From: an uncultured Roseiflexaceae bacterium
GTDB lineage: Bacteria; Chloroflexota; Chloroflexia; Chloroflexales; Roseiflexaceae
Direction of reading: 5' to 3'
DNA: 12,376 nt
Assembly: GCA_937974195.1 (NCBI GenBank)
Contig: CALJIC010000230.1
Location: 1 to 12,376, forward strand
The notes beneath the pieces were generated by a model. That model had not been told where the DNA came from. It saw nothing but the letters and a program-made list of their open reading frames with translations, and made no database searches. Made by a program: the position numbers and the translations under genes. This document shows, in pieces, positions 1-6,172 of the stretch; the stretch's first letter is position 1; every line of letters begins with the position of its first letter.

Positions 1-218
1 CCACGGACCTGTTCGCCGGCCTCGCGAGCTGGGAGGTGTGGAGGAGACTGTGACCCTCCACAGCCCTGTTCGCTGGCCTCGCGAGCTGGGAGGTGTGGAG
101 GGCCGCCGGCTCCCCACGGACCTGTTCGCTGGCCTCGCGAGCTGGGAGGCGCGAAGGGTCACACGCCCTCCACGGACCTGTTCGCCGCAGGGAGGTGTGG
201 AGGGCCGCAGGCCCTCCA
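1..218. repeat. Degenerate ~56-base tandem repeat array (about 4 copies)
   Basis: The conserved core CTGTTCGC(T/C)GGCCTCGCG recurs with its CTGTTCG at 9, 66, 122 and 178, a period of 56-57 bases; the fourth copy is truncated after CTGTTCGCCGCAG. Copies are joined by GTGGAGG...CCTCCAC-type dyads, so the array alternates conserved blocks with small potential hairpins. The array is cut by the window edge and may extend to the left. The period is not a multiple of three throughout, and the open frames across it have no codon signature, so I treat it as non-coding intergenic repeat DNA. No transposase or terminal repeats are visible. Confidence 0.8.
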
Positions 219-219
219 C
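197..219. repeat. Perfect inverted repeat (10-bp arms, GCA loop)
   Basis: GTGGAGGGCC and GGCCCTCCAC flank a three-base GCA loop. It closes the tandem repeat array and is the only perfect version of the dyad found at the repeat junctions. There is no T-tract on either side, so it is not a typical intrinsic terminator. A similar GGAGGGCC/GGCCCTCC core occurs at 6016-6037, on the other side of the three-gene operon. Confidence 0.75.
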
Positions 220-231
220 GGACCAGTTTTT

Positions 232-268
232 CTCGGCTCTGCGGAAGCGAAGCTTCTGCAGAGCCGAG
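232..268. repeat. Long hairpin (17-bp stem, GAA loop) in the operon leader
   Basis: Bases 232-248 pair with 252-268 around a GAA loop; the only non-Watson-Crick pair is G243-T257. A T5 run at 227-231 precedes the stem and an A6 run at 272-277 follows it, so an RNA from either strand could extend the stem by A-U pairing. The order (T before, A after) is the reverse of an intrinsic terminator, which needs T after the stem. It is better read as a stable leader structure or the remains of a dispersed palindromic element than as a transcription stop. Confidence 0.7.
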
Positions 269-287
269 CAAGAAAAAAGAAGGGGGT

Positions 288-306
288 GCGGGGGCGACGC
301 CCCCGC
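288..306. repeat. GC-only hairpin (8-bp arms, GAC loop) before the first ABC gene
   Basis: GCGGGGGC and GCCCCCGC flank a GAC loop. It lies 24 bases upstream of the AAGGGA ribosome-binding site and just after the 232-268 hairpin. It has no following T-run. A GTG at 286 that could extend the ABC reading frame lies at the edge of this stem and has no good ribosome-binding site, which argues against that upstream start. Confidence 0.65.
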
Positions 307-330
307 GCCCATCGTGCTACGCAAGAGACA

Positions 331-336
331 AAGGGA
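331..336 (+). promoter_or_regulatory. Ribosome-binding site deciding a TTG start at 343
   Basis: AAGGGA lies 6 bases upstream of the TTG at 343. No ATG occurs early in this frame, and the alternative GTG at 286 sits in a hairpin. The TTG gives a normal ABC half-transporter N-terminus in which a short basic segment precedes the first membrane helix. No convincing -35/-10 pair was found upstream in 1-330. Confidence 0.65.
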
Positions 337-342
337 ACACAG

Positions 343-2094
343 TTGCGCGCTGTTCACACGCTGAGACGCTACTGGCTGCTGCTGGCCCGCTACCTGCGGC
401 CCCAGTGGCCGCGCATGGTCGTGCTGGCGCTCGTCCTGTGCGCCACGATCGCCGTGCAGGTGGCCGCGCCGCTCGTGGCGGGCCGCTTCATCGACCGGGC
501 CACGGGCGGCGGGCCGCTGGACCAGCTGATCTCCCTGGCGCTGCTCGCCGTGGGCCTGGCCGTGCTGGGCCAGGGCATGGCGGTCGCCGAGACCTACGTG
601 GCCGAGCGCGTGAGCTGGGCGGCCACGAACGCGCTGCGCTCCGACCTCCTCGTCCACCTGCTGCGGCTGGACGGCACGTTCCACTCGGCCCACGCGCCGG
701 GCGAGCTGATCGAGCGGGCGGACGGGGACGTGGCCACGCTGGCGCGCTTCTTCTCGCGCTTCGTGATCTCGATCGTCGGCAACGGCGTCCTGATCGCCGG
801 CGTGCTGGGGCTGCTCGCGCTCGTGGACTGGCGGGTGGCCCTGGGGCTCGGCGCCTTCGTGGCGCTCGCCCTGGCCGCCATGCTGCGCATCCGCGCCGCG
901 GCCACGCCGCGCTGGGCGGCGGAGCGCCAGGCCAGCGCCGACTTCTACGGCTTCGTGGGCGACTATCTGTCGGGGCTGGAGGACGTCCGCTCCAGCGGGG
1001 CGGCGGCCATCGTGCTGCGCCGCTGCGCCGCGCAGATGCGCTCGTGGCTGGCCGCGACGCGCCGGGCGCAGATGCTCGGCTACGCCCTGGTGGCCTCCAG
1101 CGAGGGGCTGTTCGCGCTCGGCACGGTCGCCGCGTTCGCCGTGAGCGCCGCGCTGTTCATGGACGGCGCGCTCACGATCGGCACGGTCTACCTGATCTTC
1201 CGCTACACCGAGATGCTGCGCCAGCCGACCGAGCAGATCCGCAACGAGGTGCAGGACCTGCAGCAGGCGGACGCGAGCATCGGCCGGATCGACGGGCTGC
1301 TGCGCACCGAGCCGCGCCTCGCGGACGGCCCGCGCGCCGCGCTGCCCCCCGGCCCGCTGTCGGTCGAGCTCGACGGCGTCTCCTTCAGCTACGGGCCGGG
1401 CGCGCCGGCGCTTCGCGACGTGAGCGTGCGCGTGGAGGCGGGCCGCGTGCTGGGCGTGGTGGGGCGCACCGGCAGCGGCAAGACGACGCTGACGCGGCTG
1501 CTCTCGCGCTTCTACGACCCGCAGGAGGGGGCGGTGCGGCTCGGCGGCGTGGACCTGCGGGACGTGCGCCTCGCCGCGGTGCGCGCCCGCATCGGCCTGG
1601 TGACCCAGGACGTGCACCTCTTCAGCGCCAGCGTGCGCGACAACCTGACGCTCTTCGACGACCGGGTGCCGGACGCGCGGCTGCGCGCCGTGCTCGAGGA
1701 GCTGGGGCTGGGCGACTGGCTCGCGGAGCTGCCGCGCGGGCTGGACACGGTGCTTGGATCGGGCGGCGCCGGGCTCTCGGCCGGGCAGGCCCAGGTGCTG
1801 GCCTGCGCGCGCATCTTCCTGCGCGACCCCGATGTGGTGATCCTGGACGAGGCATCGAGCCGGCTCGACCCGGCCACCGAGCGGCTGGTGCACACGGCGC
1901 TGGGCCGGCTGCTGGAGGGGCGCACCGGCATCATCGTGGCGCACCGGCTGAGCACCGTGTCCTACGCCGACGACATCCTCGTCCTGGAGGGCGGGCGAGT
2001 GCGCGAGTACGGGCCGCGGCGCGCCCTCGCCGCCGACCCCGGCTCGCACTTCTCCCGGCTGCTGCGCGTTGCCGCAGAGGAGGTGATCTCATGA
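343..2094 (+). CDS. ABC exporter half-transporter, subunit A (carries the degenerate signature)
   Basis: A 583-residue permease-ATPase fusion expected to act in the cytoplasmic membrane as half of a drug-type exporter. The N-terminal half has six predicted helices (about 25-47, 62-82, 138-161, 163-181, 246-272, 276-288). The nucleotide-binding domain has Walker A GRTGSGKTT (374-382), Q-loop Gln422, signature LSAGQ (478-482, where LSGGQ is usual), Walker B VVILDE with catalytic Glu503, a variant D-loop SSRLD and H-loop His534. Length is normal for the family. The start is the TTG at 343, chosen from its ribosome-binding site; a longer frame opens at 286. The stop overlaps the next gene's start as ATGA, so the two subunits should be made together. 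The LSAGQ change complements a Walker B change in the partner. The substrate cannot be read from sequence; its operon with a tetracycline-type ribosomal-protection gene suggests an antibiotic. Confidence 0.93.
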   Translation: MRAVHTLRRYWLLLARYLRPQWPRMVVLALVLCATIAVQVAAPLVAGRFIDRATGGGPLDQLISLALLAVGLAVLGQGMAVAETYVAERVSWAATNALRSDLLVHLLRLDGTFHSAHAPGELIERADGDVATLARFFSRFVISIVGNGVLIAGVLGLLALVDWRVALGLGAFVALALAAMLRIRAAATPRWAAERQASADFYGFVGDYLSGLEDVRSSGAAAIVLRRCAAQMRSWLAATRRAQMLGYALVASSEGLFALGTVAAFAVSAALFMDGALTIGTVYLIFRYTEMLRQPTEQIRNEVQDLQQADASIGRIDGLLRTEPRLADGPRAALPPGPLSVELDGVSFSYGPGAPALRDVSVRVEAGRVLGVVGRTGSGKTTLTRLLSRFYDPQEGAVRLGGVDLRDVRLAAVRARIGLVTQDVHLFSASVRDNLTLFDDRVPDARLRAVLEELGLGDWLAELPRGLDTVLGSGGAGLSAGQAQVLACARIFLRDPDVVILDEASSRLDPATERLVHTALGRLLEGRTGIIVAHRLSTVSYADDILVLEGGRVREYGPRRALAADPGSHFSRLLRVAAEEVIS

Positions 2095-3905
2095 GGCCGC
2101 TCCCGACCTGGCGCTACACCCTGAGCATGGCGCGCTACGCGCCAGGGCTCTACCTGCTCCACGGCGCGCTGTGGAGCGTGATGAACCTGCTGTCGCTCAT
2201 GCCGGGGCTGATCGCCAGCGCCTTCTTCGACACGCTCACCGGGCACGCCCGCCTGCCCGGCGGCGCCGGCGGGCTGCTCGGTCTGCTCGGTCTGCTCGCC
2301 GTCGCGCGGGCGGCCCTGTGGCTGGTGGCCGGCTTCGTCGAGATCACCTTCCGGTTCACGATGAGCGGGCTGGTGCGCCGCAACCTGCTCCGGCTCGTCC
2401 TCGCCCGCCCCGGCGCGAGCGCGCTGCCCCTCTCAATCGGAGAGGCGATCAGCCGCTTCCGCGACGACGCGTACGAGGCCGAGGACAACATGGACTGGAC
2501 CGACGAGATCATCAGCGCCGGCATCTTCGCAACGGCGGCGTTCCTGATGCTGCTGCGGATCGACGTGGTCGTGGCGCTGGCCGTCGTCCTGCCGACAGTC
2601 CTGGTGGCGCTGGTCGCGCAGCGGGCGAGCGCGGCGCTCGGCCGCTACCGGGCGGCCAGCAGCGAGGCGACCAGCCACGTCACCGGCGCGATCGGCGACA
2701 TCGTGGCGGCGGTGCAGACGGTGCAGGCGGCCGGCGCCGAGGAGCGGGTCGTGGACCACTTCCGGCGGCTCAACGAGCGCCGCCGCAGCGCGATCCTGGC
2801 CGACCGCGTGGTGACGCAGGTGGTGGGCGCGATCACCGCCAACACGGTGAGCGTGGGCACCGGGCTGATCATGCTGTTCGCGGCGAGCGGCATGCGCGCG
2901 GGGAGCCTGACCGTCGGCGACTTCGTGCTGTTCGTCGCCTACCTGGACTTCATCGCCTCGTTCACGAGCGGGCTCGGCCAGTACCTGGCCCACTACCGGC
3001 AGACGGGGGTCGCGTTCGCGCGCATGGACGCCCTGCTGGGCGACGCGCCGCCCGGCGAGCTGGTGGCGCCCACCCCGCTGCACCTGCGCGGCCCGCTGCC
3101 CGACGTGCCGCCGCCGGCGCGCGGCCCAGATGACCGGCTGGAGCTGCTGGAGGCGCGCGGCCTCACCTACCGCCACCCGCGGGGCGGGCACGGCATCGAG
3201 GGCGTGACGCTCAGCATCCCGCGCGGCAGCTTCACGGTGATCACCGGGCGCGTCGGCGCGGGCAAGACGACGCTGCTGCGCACGCTGCTCGGCCTGCTGC
3301 CGCGCGAGGCGGGCGAGATCCGCTGGAACGGCCGCCCGGTCGACGATCCGGCCAGCTTCTTCGTGCCGCCGCGCTGCGCCTACACCGCCCAGGTGCCGCG
3401 CCTGTTCAACGAGACGCTGCGGCAGAACATCCTGCTCGGGCGGCGGGACGACCCCGCCGCGCTGGCCGCAGCGGTGCGCAGCGCCGTCCTCGAGCGTGAC
3501 GTGGAGGCGCTCGAGAACGGGCTGGACACGCGGATCGGCGCGGGCGGCGTCAGGCTCTCCGGCGGCCAGGTGCAGCGCACGGCGGCGGCGCGGATGTTCG
3601 CGCGCGGGGCCGAGCTGCTGGTGATCGACGACCTGTCCAGCGCGCTGGACGTGGAGACCGAGAGCGCGCTGTGGGAGCGGCTGATGGAGCGGCGGGGGAC
3701 GGGCGGCGAGCGACGCAACGGGGGCGCCGGCGGCCCATGGACCGTGCTCGCCGTCTCCCACCGCCGCGCGGCGCTCGCGCGCGCCGACCAGATCATCGTC
3801 CTCAAGGACGGGCGCATCGAGGCGCAGGGGAGGCTCCAGGAGCTGCTGCGCACATCCGAGGAGATGCGGCGGCTGTGGGCGAGCGAGGAGACCGAGGCGC
3901 TATGA
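2091..3905 (+). CDS. ABC exporter half-transporter, subunit B (non-catalytic Walker B)
   Basis: A 604-residue partner half-transporter. The ATG at 2091 overlaps the previous stop and has a strong site, AGAGGAGGTGA (2076-2086). The frame stays open far upstream, but those codons are a shadow of subunit A. The membrane domain spans about residues 1-300 (helices near 16-45, 61-82, 138-156, 159-178, 247-266, 272-294). The ATPase domain has Walker A GRVGAGKTT (386-394), Q-loop Gln434, canonical LSGGQ (489-493), Walker B ending Asp513-Asp514 where the second position is normally catalytic Glu, canonical D-loop SSALD, and H-loop His557. A Gly/Arg-rich insert precedes the H-loop. In heterodimeric exporters one ATP site typically carries this Glu-to-Asp change together with an altered signature in the other subunit, exactly the pair seen here. 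Its stop overlaps the start of the ribosomal-protection gene. Confidence 0.93.
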   Translation: MRPLPTWRYTLSMARYAPGLYLLHGALWSVMNLLSLMPGLIASAFFDTLTGHARLPGGAGGLLGLLGLLAVARAALWLVAGFVEITFRFTMSGLVRRNLLRLVLARPGASALPLSIGEAISRFRDDAYEAEDNMDWTDEIISAGIFATAAFLMLLRIDVVVALAVVLPTVLVALVAQRASAALGRYRAASSEATSHVTGAIGDIVAAVQTVQAAGAEERVVDHFRRLNERRRSAILADRVVTQVVGAITANTVSVGTGLIMLFAASGMRAGSLTVGDFVLFVAYLDFIASFTSGLGQYLAHYRQTGVAFARMDALLGDAPPGELVAPTPLHLRGPLPDVPPPARGPDDRLELLEARGLTYRHPRGGHGIEGVTLSIPRGSFTVITGRVGAGKTTLLRTLLGLLPREAGEIRWNGRPVDDPASFFVPPRCAYTAQVPRLFNETLRQNILLGRRDDPAALAAAVRSAVLERDVEALENGLDTRIGAGGVRLSGGQVQRTAAARMFARGAELLVIDDLSSALDVETESALWERLMERRGTGGERRNGGAGGPWTVLAVSHRRAALARADQIIVLKDGRIEAQGRLQELLRTSEEMRRLWASEETEAL

Positions 3906-5872
3906 GAATAGTCAACCTTGGAATCCTGGCGCACGTGGACGCCGGCAAGACCAGCCTGAGCGAGCGGCTGCTCTTCAACGCGGGCGTGACCGACGAGCTC
4001 GGCAGCGTCGACGCGGGGAGCACGCAGACCGACACCCTGGCGCTGGAGCGGCAGCGCGGCATCACGATCAAGTCCGCCGTCGTCTCCTTCGCGATCGACG
4101 ACGTCACGGTGAACCTGATCGACACGCCCGGCCACCCGGACTTCATCGCCGAGGTGGAGCGGGTGCTGAGCGTGCTCGACGGCGCGGTGCTGGTGATCTC
4201 GGCGGTGGAGGGGGTGCAGCCGCAGACGCGCGTGCTGATGCGGGCGCTGCAGCGGCTGGGCACCCCGACGCTGCTGTTCGTCAACAAGATCGATCGCGGC
4301 GGGGCGGACTGCGAGCGCGCGCTGCGGGACATCGCCGAGAAGCTGACCCCGGCGGCGATCGCGATGGGCACGGTCAGCGCGCCCGGCACGCGCGGCGCCG
4401 AGTTCGTGCCCTTCGGCCCCGCCGACGCCGGGTTCGCCGCCAGGCTGGCCGAGCTGCTCGCCGAGCACGACGACGGCCTGCTGGCCGCGTTCGTCGAGGA
4501 CGAGCGGGGCGTCCCGTACCGGCGGCTGCGACGCGCCCTGGCGGCGCAGACCAGGGGCGCGCTGGTGCACCCAGTGTTTTTCGGCTCCGCGATCACCGGA
4601 GCGGGCGTGGAGGCGCTGGCCGCCGGCATCCGGGAGCTGCTGCCGGCGGCCGAGGGCGACTGCGACGGCCCGGTCTCGGGCACGGTGTTCAAGATCGAGC
4701 GCGGCCCGGCCGGCGAGAAGATCGCCTACGTGCGCATGTTCTCGGGGACGATACACGTGCGCGACCGGGTGCGGTTCGGGCGCGGCGAGGAGGCCCGGGT
4801 GACCGCGATCGGCGTGTTCGAGCGCGGCTCAGCCGTGCGCCGGCCGTCGGTGGCCGCGGGGCAGATCGGCAAGCTGTGGGGCCTGGGCGGCGTGCAGATC
4901 GGCGACGCGATCGGCGTACCGCGGGCGGGCGACGGGCGACGCCACTTCGCGCCGCCGACGCTGGAGACGGCGGTCGTCCCGCGGCGCCCGGCCGAGCGGG
5001 GCGCGCTGCACGCCGCGCTCGCCCAGCTCGCCGAGCAGGACCCGCTGATCAACCTGCGCCAGGACGACGCGCAGCAGGAGCTGTTCGTCTCGCTCTACGG
5101 CGAGGTGCAGAAGGAGGTCATCCAGGCGACGCTGGCGAACGACTACGGCATCGACGTCGAGTTCCGCGAGACGACGACGATCTGCGTCGAGCGGCCCATC
5201 GGCACGGGCGAGGCCGCCGAGCTGCTCGGGAAGGGGGACAACCCGTTCCTCGCCACCGTCGGGCTGCGCGTCGAGCCGGGGCCGGCCAACAGCGGCATCG
5301 AGTTCAGGCTGGAGGTCAAGGTCGAGACGATGCCGGTCTTCGTGTTCCGGTCGGCCGAGGAGTTCCGCCGGGCGATGGAGGAGACGGTGCGGGAGACGCT
5401 GCGCCAGGGGCTCTACGGGTGGCAGGTCACCGACTGCATCGTGACCATGACCCAGTCGGGCTACGTGTCGCCGAGCAGCACCCCGCGGGACTTCCGCCTG
5501 CTGACGCCGCTGGTGCTGATGAGCGCGCTGGAGCAGGCCGGCACGGTCGTGTGCGAGCCGATCCACCGCTTCCAGCTCGAGATGCCGGCGGACCTGCTCG
5601 GGCCGATCCTGCCGGAGCTGGCGCGGCTGCGCGCCGTGCCGCAGGCGCCGGTCATGCGCGGCGCGACGTGCCTGCTGGCGGGCGAGATCCCGGCGGCGCG
5701 GGTGCACGAGCTGCAGCAGCTGCTGCCGGGCCTGACCCGCGGCGAGGGTGTGCTGGAGGTGGCCTTCGACCACTACGAGCCGGTGCGCGGCCCGTTCCCG
5801 GCGCGGCCGCGCTCGGACCACAACCCGCTGAACCGCAAGGAGTACCTGCTGCACGTCATCCGGCGTGTGTGA
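3902..5872 (+). CDS. tet: Ribosomal-protection GTPase, Tet(M)/Otr(A) type
   Basis: A 656-residue EF-G-like GTPase of the family that removes tetracyclines from the ribosomal A site. G motifs are intact: AHVDAGKT (10-17), RGIT (52-55), DTPGH (74-78) and NKID (128-131). Further along, YGEVQKE (399-405) and the domain IV loop YVSPSSTP (521-528) match the ribosome-contacting part of Tet(M)-class proteins. The C-terminus ends in NPLNRKEYLLHVIRRV, close to my recollection of the Otr(A) self-protection protein of Streptomyces rimosus; length is likewise similar (Tet(M) about 639, Otr(A) about 663). The start is the ATG at 3902, overlapping the ABC stop (TGA 3903-3905), with GAGGAG at 3885-3890. It is the third gene of a coupled operon with an ABC exporter. 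It could protect against another A-site ligand; tetracycline is the best guess. The symbol marks the family only; no tet class is assigned. Confidence 0.93.
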   Translation: MRIVNLGILAHVDAGKTSLSERLLFNAGVTDELGSVDAGSTQTDTLALERQRGITIKSAVVSFAIDDVTVNLIDTPGHPDFIAEVERVLSVLDGAVLVISAVEGVQPQTRVLMRALQRLGTPTLLFVNKIDRGGADCERALRDIAEKLTPAAIAMGTVSAPGTRGAEFVPFGPADAGFAARLAELLAEHDDGLLAAFVEDERGVPYRRLRRALAAQTRGALVHPVFFGSAITGAGVEALAAGIRELLPAAEGDCDGPVSGTVFKIERGPAGEKIAYVRMFSGTIHVRDRVRFGRGEEARVTAIGVFERGSAVRRPSVAAGQIGKLWGLGGVQIGDAIGVPRAGDGRRHFAPPTLETAVVPRRPAERGALHAALAQLAEQDPLINLRQDDAQQELFVSLYGEVQKEVIQATLANDYGIDVEFRETTTICVERPIGTGEAAELLGKGDNPFLATVGLRVEPGPANSGIEFRLEVKVETMPVFVFRSAEEFRRAMEETVRETLRQGLYGWQVTDCIVTMTQSGYVSPSSTPRDFRLLTPLVLMSALEQAGTVVCEPIHRFQLEMPADLLGPILPELARLRAVPQAPVMRGATCLLAGEIPAARVHELQQLLPGLTRGEGVLEVAFDHYEPVRGPFPARPRSDHNPLNRKEYLLHVIRRV

Positions 5873-5900
5873 AGGCTACTGCGCCGCTCTGCGGTGGTCC

Positions 5901-6014
5901 GCCCTGCACCCGGGCTCGTTCCGCAGGCGCTCCGCCCTGCACCTGGGCTGGTTCACGCAGGCGCTCCGCCCTGCACCTGGGCTCGTTCCGCAGGTGCTGT
6001 GCCTGCACCCGGGC
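5901..6014. repeat. 33/34-base tandem repeat, three full copies plus a partial
   Basis: Copies start at 5901, 5934 and 5968 with GCCCTGCACC(C/T)GGGCT(C/G)GTTC; a shortened fourth begins at 6001 (GCCTGCACCCGGGC). Unit lengths are 33, 34 and 33, and part of a diverged copy may precede 5901 (CTCTGCGGTGGTCC). The odd unit lengths shift the reading frame between copies, so the array is not coding. The copies differ at only a few bases, suggesting recent local duplication. Confidence 0.8.
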
Positions 6015-6040
6015 AGGAGGGCCAGCGCCGGCCCTCCTGC
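6013..6040. repeat. Perfect inverted repeat, 11-bp arms and 6-base loop
   Basis: GCAGGAGGGCC pairs with GGCCCTCCTGC around AGCGCC. It directly follows the tandem repeats and lies 141 bases after the stop of the ribosomal-protection gene. It is the strongest candidate for a transcript-end hairpin between the convergent genes, although there is no T-run. Its GGAGGGCC/GGCCCTCC core also occurs in the leader hairpin at 197-219. Confidence 0.7.
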
Positions 6041-6050
6041 ACCACCCGCG

Positions 6051-6068
6051 CCAGGGCCTGCGGCCTGG
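6051..6068. repeat. Small bulged hairpin
   Basis: CCAGGGCC and GGCCTGG flank TGC, with one unpaired G. It follows the 6013-6040 dyad within 10 bases. No T-tract follows. It may be part of the same dispersed element. Confidence 0.4.
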
Positions 6069-6131
6069 ACCCGCAAGGGAACGCGTACGCCGCTCGTTTG
6101 CCCGTTGTCATGCCCGCGTACACCGATGCCC

Positions 6132-6144
6132 GTGCCTCAGGCAC
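6132..6144. repeat. Short dyad near the 3' end of the enolase-family gene
   Basis: GTGCC and GGCAC flank TCA, with an inner T/A that could lengthen the stem at the cost of the loop. It lies 29 bases beyond the stop codon of the minus-strand gene that ends at 6173. It is a possible 3' end structure for that transcript, but it is short and has no T-run, so the assignment is weak. Confidence 0.35.
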
Positions 6145-6172
6145 AGGCGGCTGACCGCACCGCGTACCCCTG

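Larger units (their letters stand above)
5873..6172. other. Convergent intergenic spacer of repeats and hairpins
   Basis: This 300-base gap separates the plus-strand resistance operon from the minus-strand enolase-family gene. It holds three full copies of a 33/34-base repeat, an 11-bp inverted repeat and two smaller dyads. Open frames through it are short, repeat-derived and lack ribosome-binding sites, so no gene is called. None of its hairpins has a clear T-tract; any of them may still act as a termination or mRNA-end structure between the converging transcripts. GCGTAC occurs at 6083, 6116 and 6162 as a further loose repetition. Confidence 0.7.

Noticed and set aside
226..277. Intrinsic terminator at the leader hairpin
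   Set aside because: The T-run precedes and the A-run follows the stem on either strand's reading, the wrong order for a terminator, and no gene is seen ending there.
1..340. CRISPR array
   Set aside because: The ~56-base tandem units are degenerate and contiguous, with no uniform repeats separated by unique equal-length spacers and no cas genes.
38..364. Possible small gene in the leader repeats
   Set aside because: It follows the 56-base repeats and hairpins, has no ribosome-binding site, and its product is low-complexity repeat translation.
93..2090. Long open frame upstream of, and in frame with, the second ABC subunit
   Set aside because: It runs out of frame through subunit A and encodes only Arg/Ala/Gly-rich shadow sequence. 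A strong ribosome-binding site and coupled ATG at 2091 mark the true start.
2433..4756. Long minus-strand open frames opposite the ABC and ribosomal-protection genes
   Set aside because: These are high-GC antisense shadows, His/Arg/Ala/Gln-rich, with no domain motifs, opposite genes with clear catalytic motifs.
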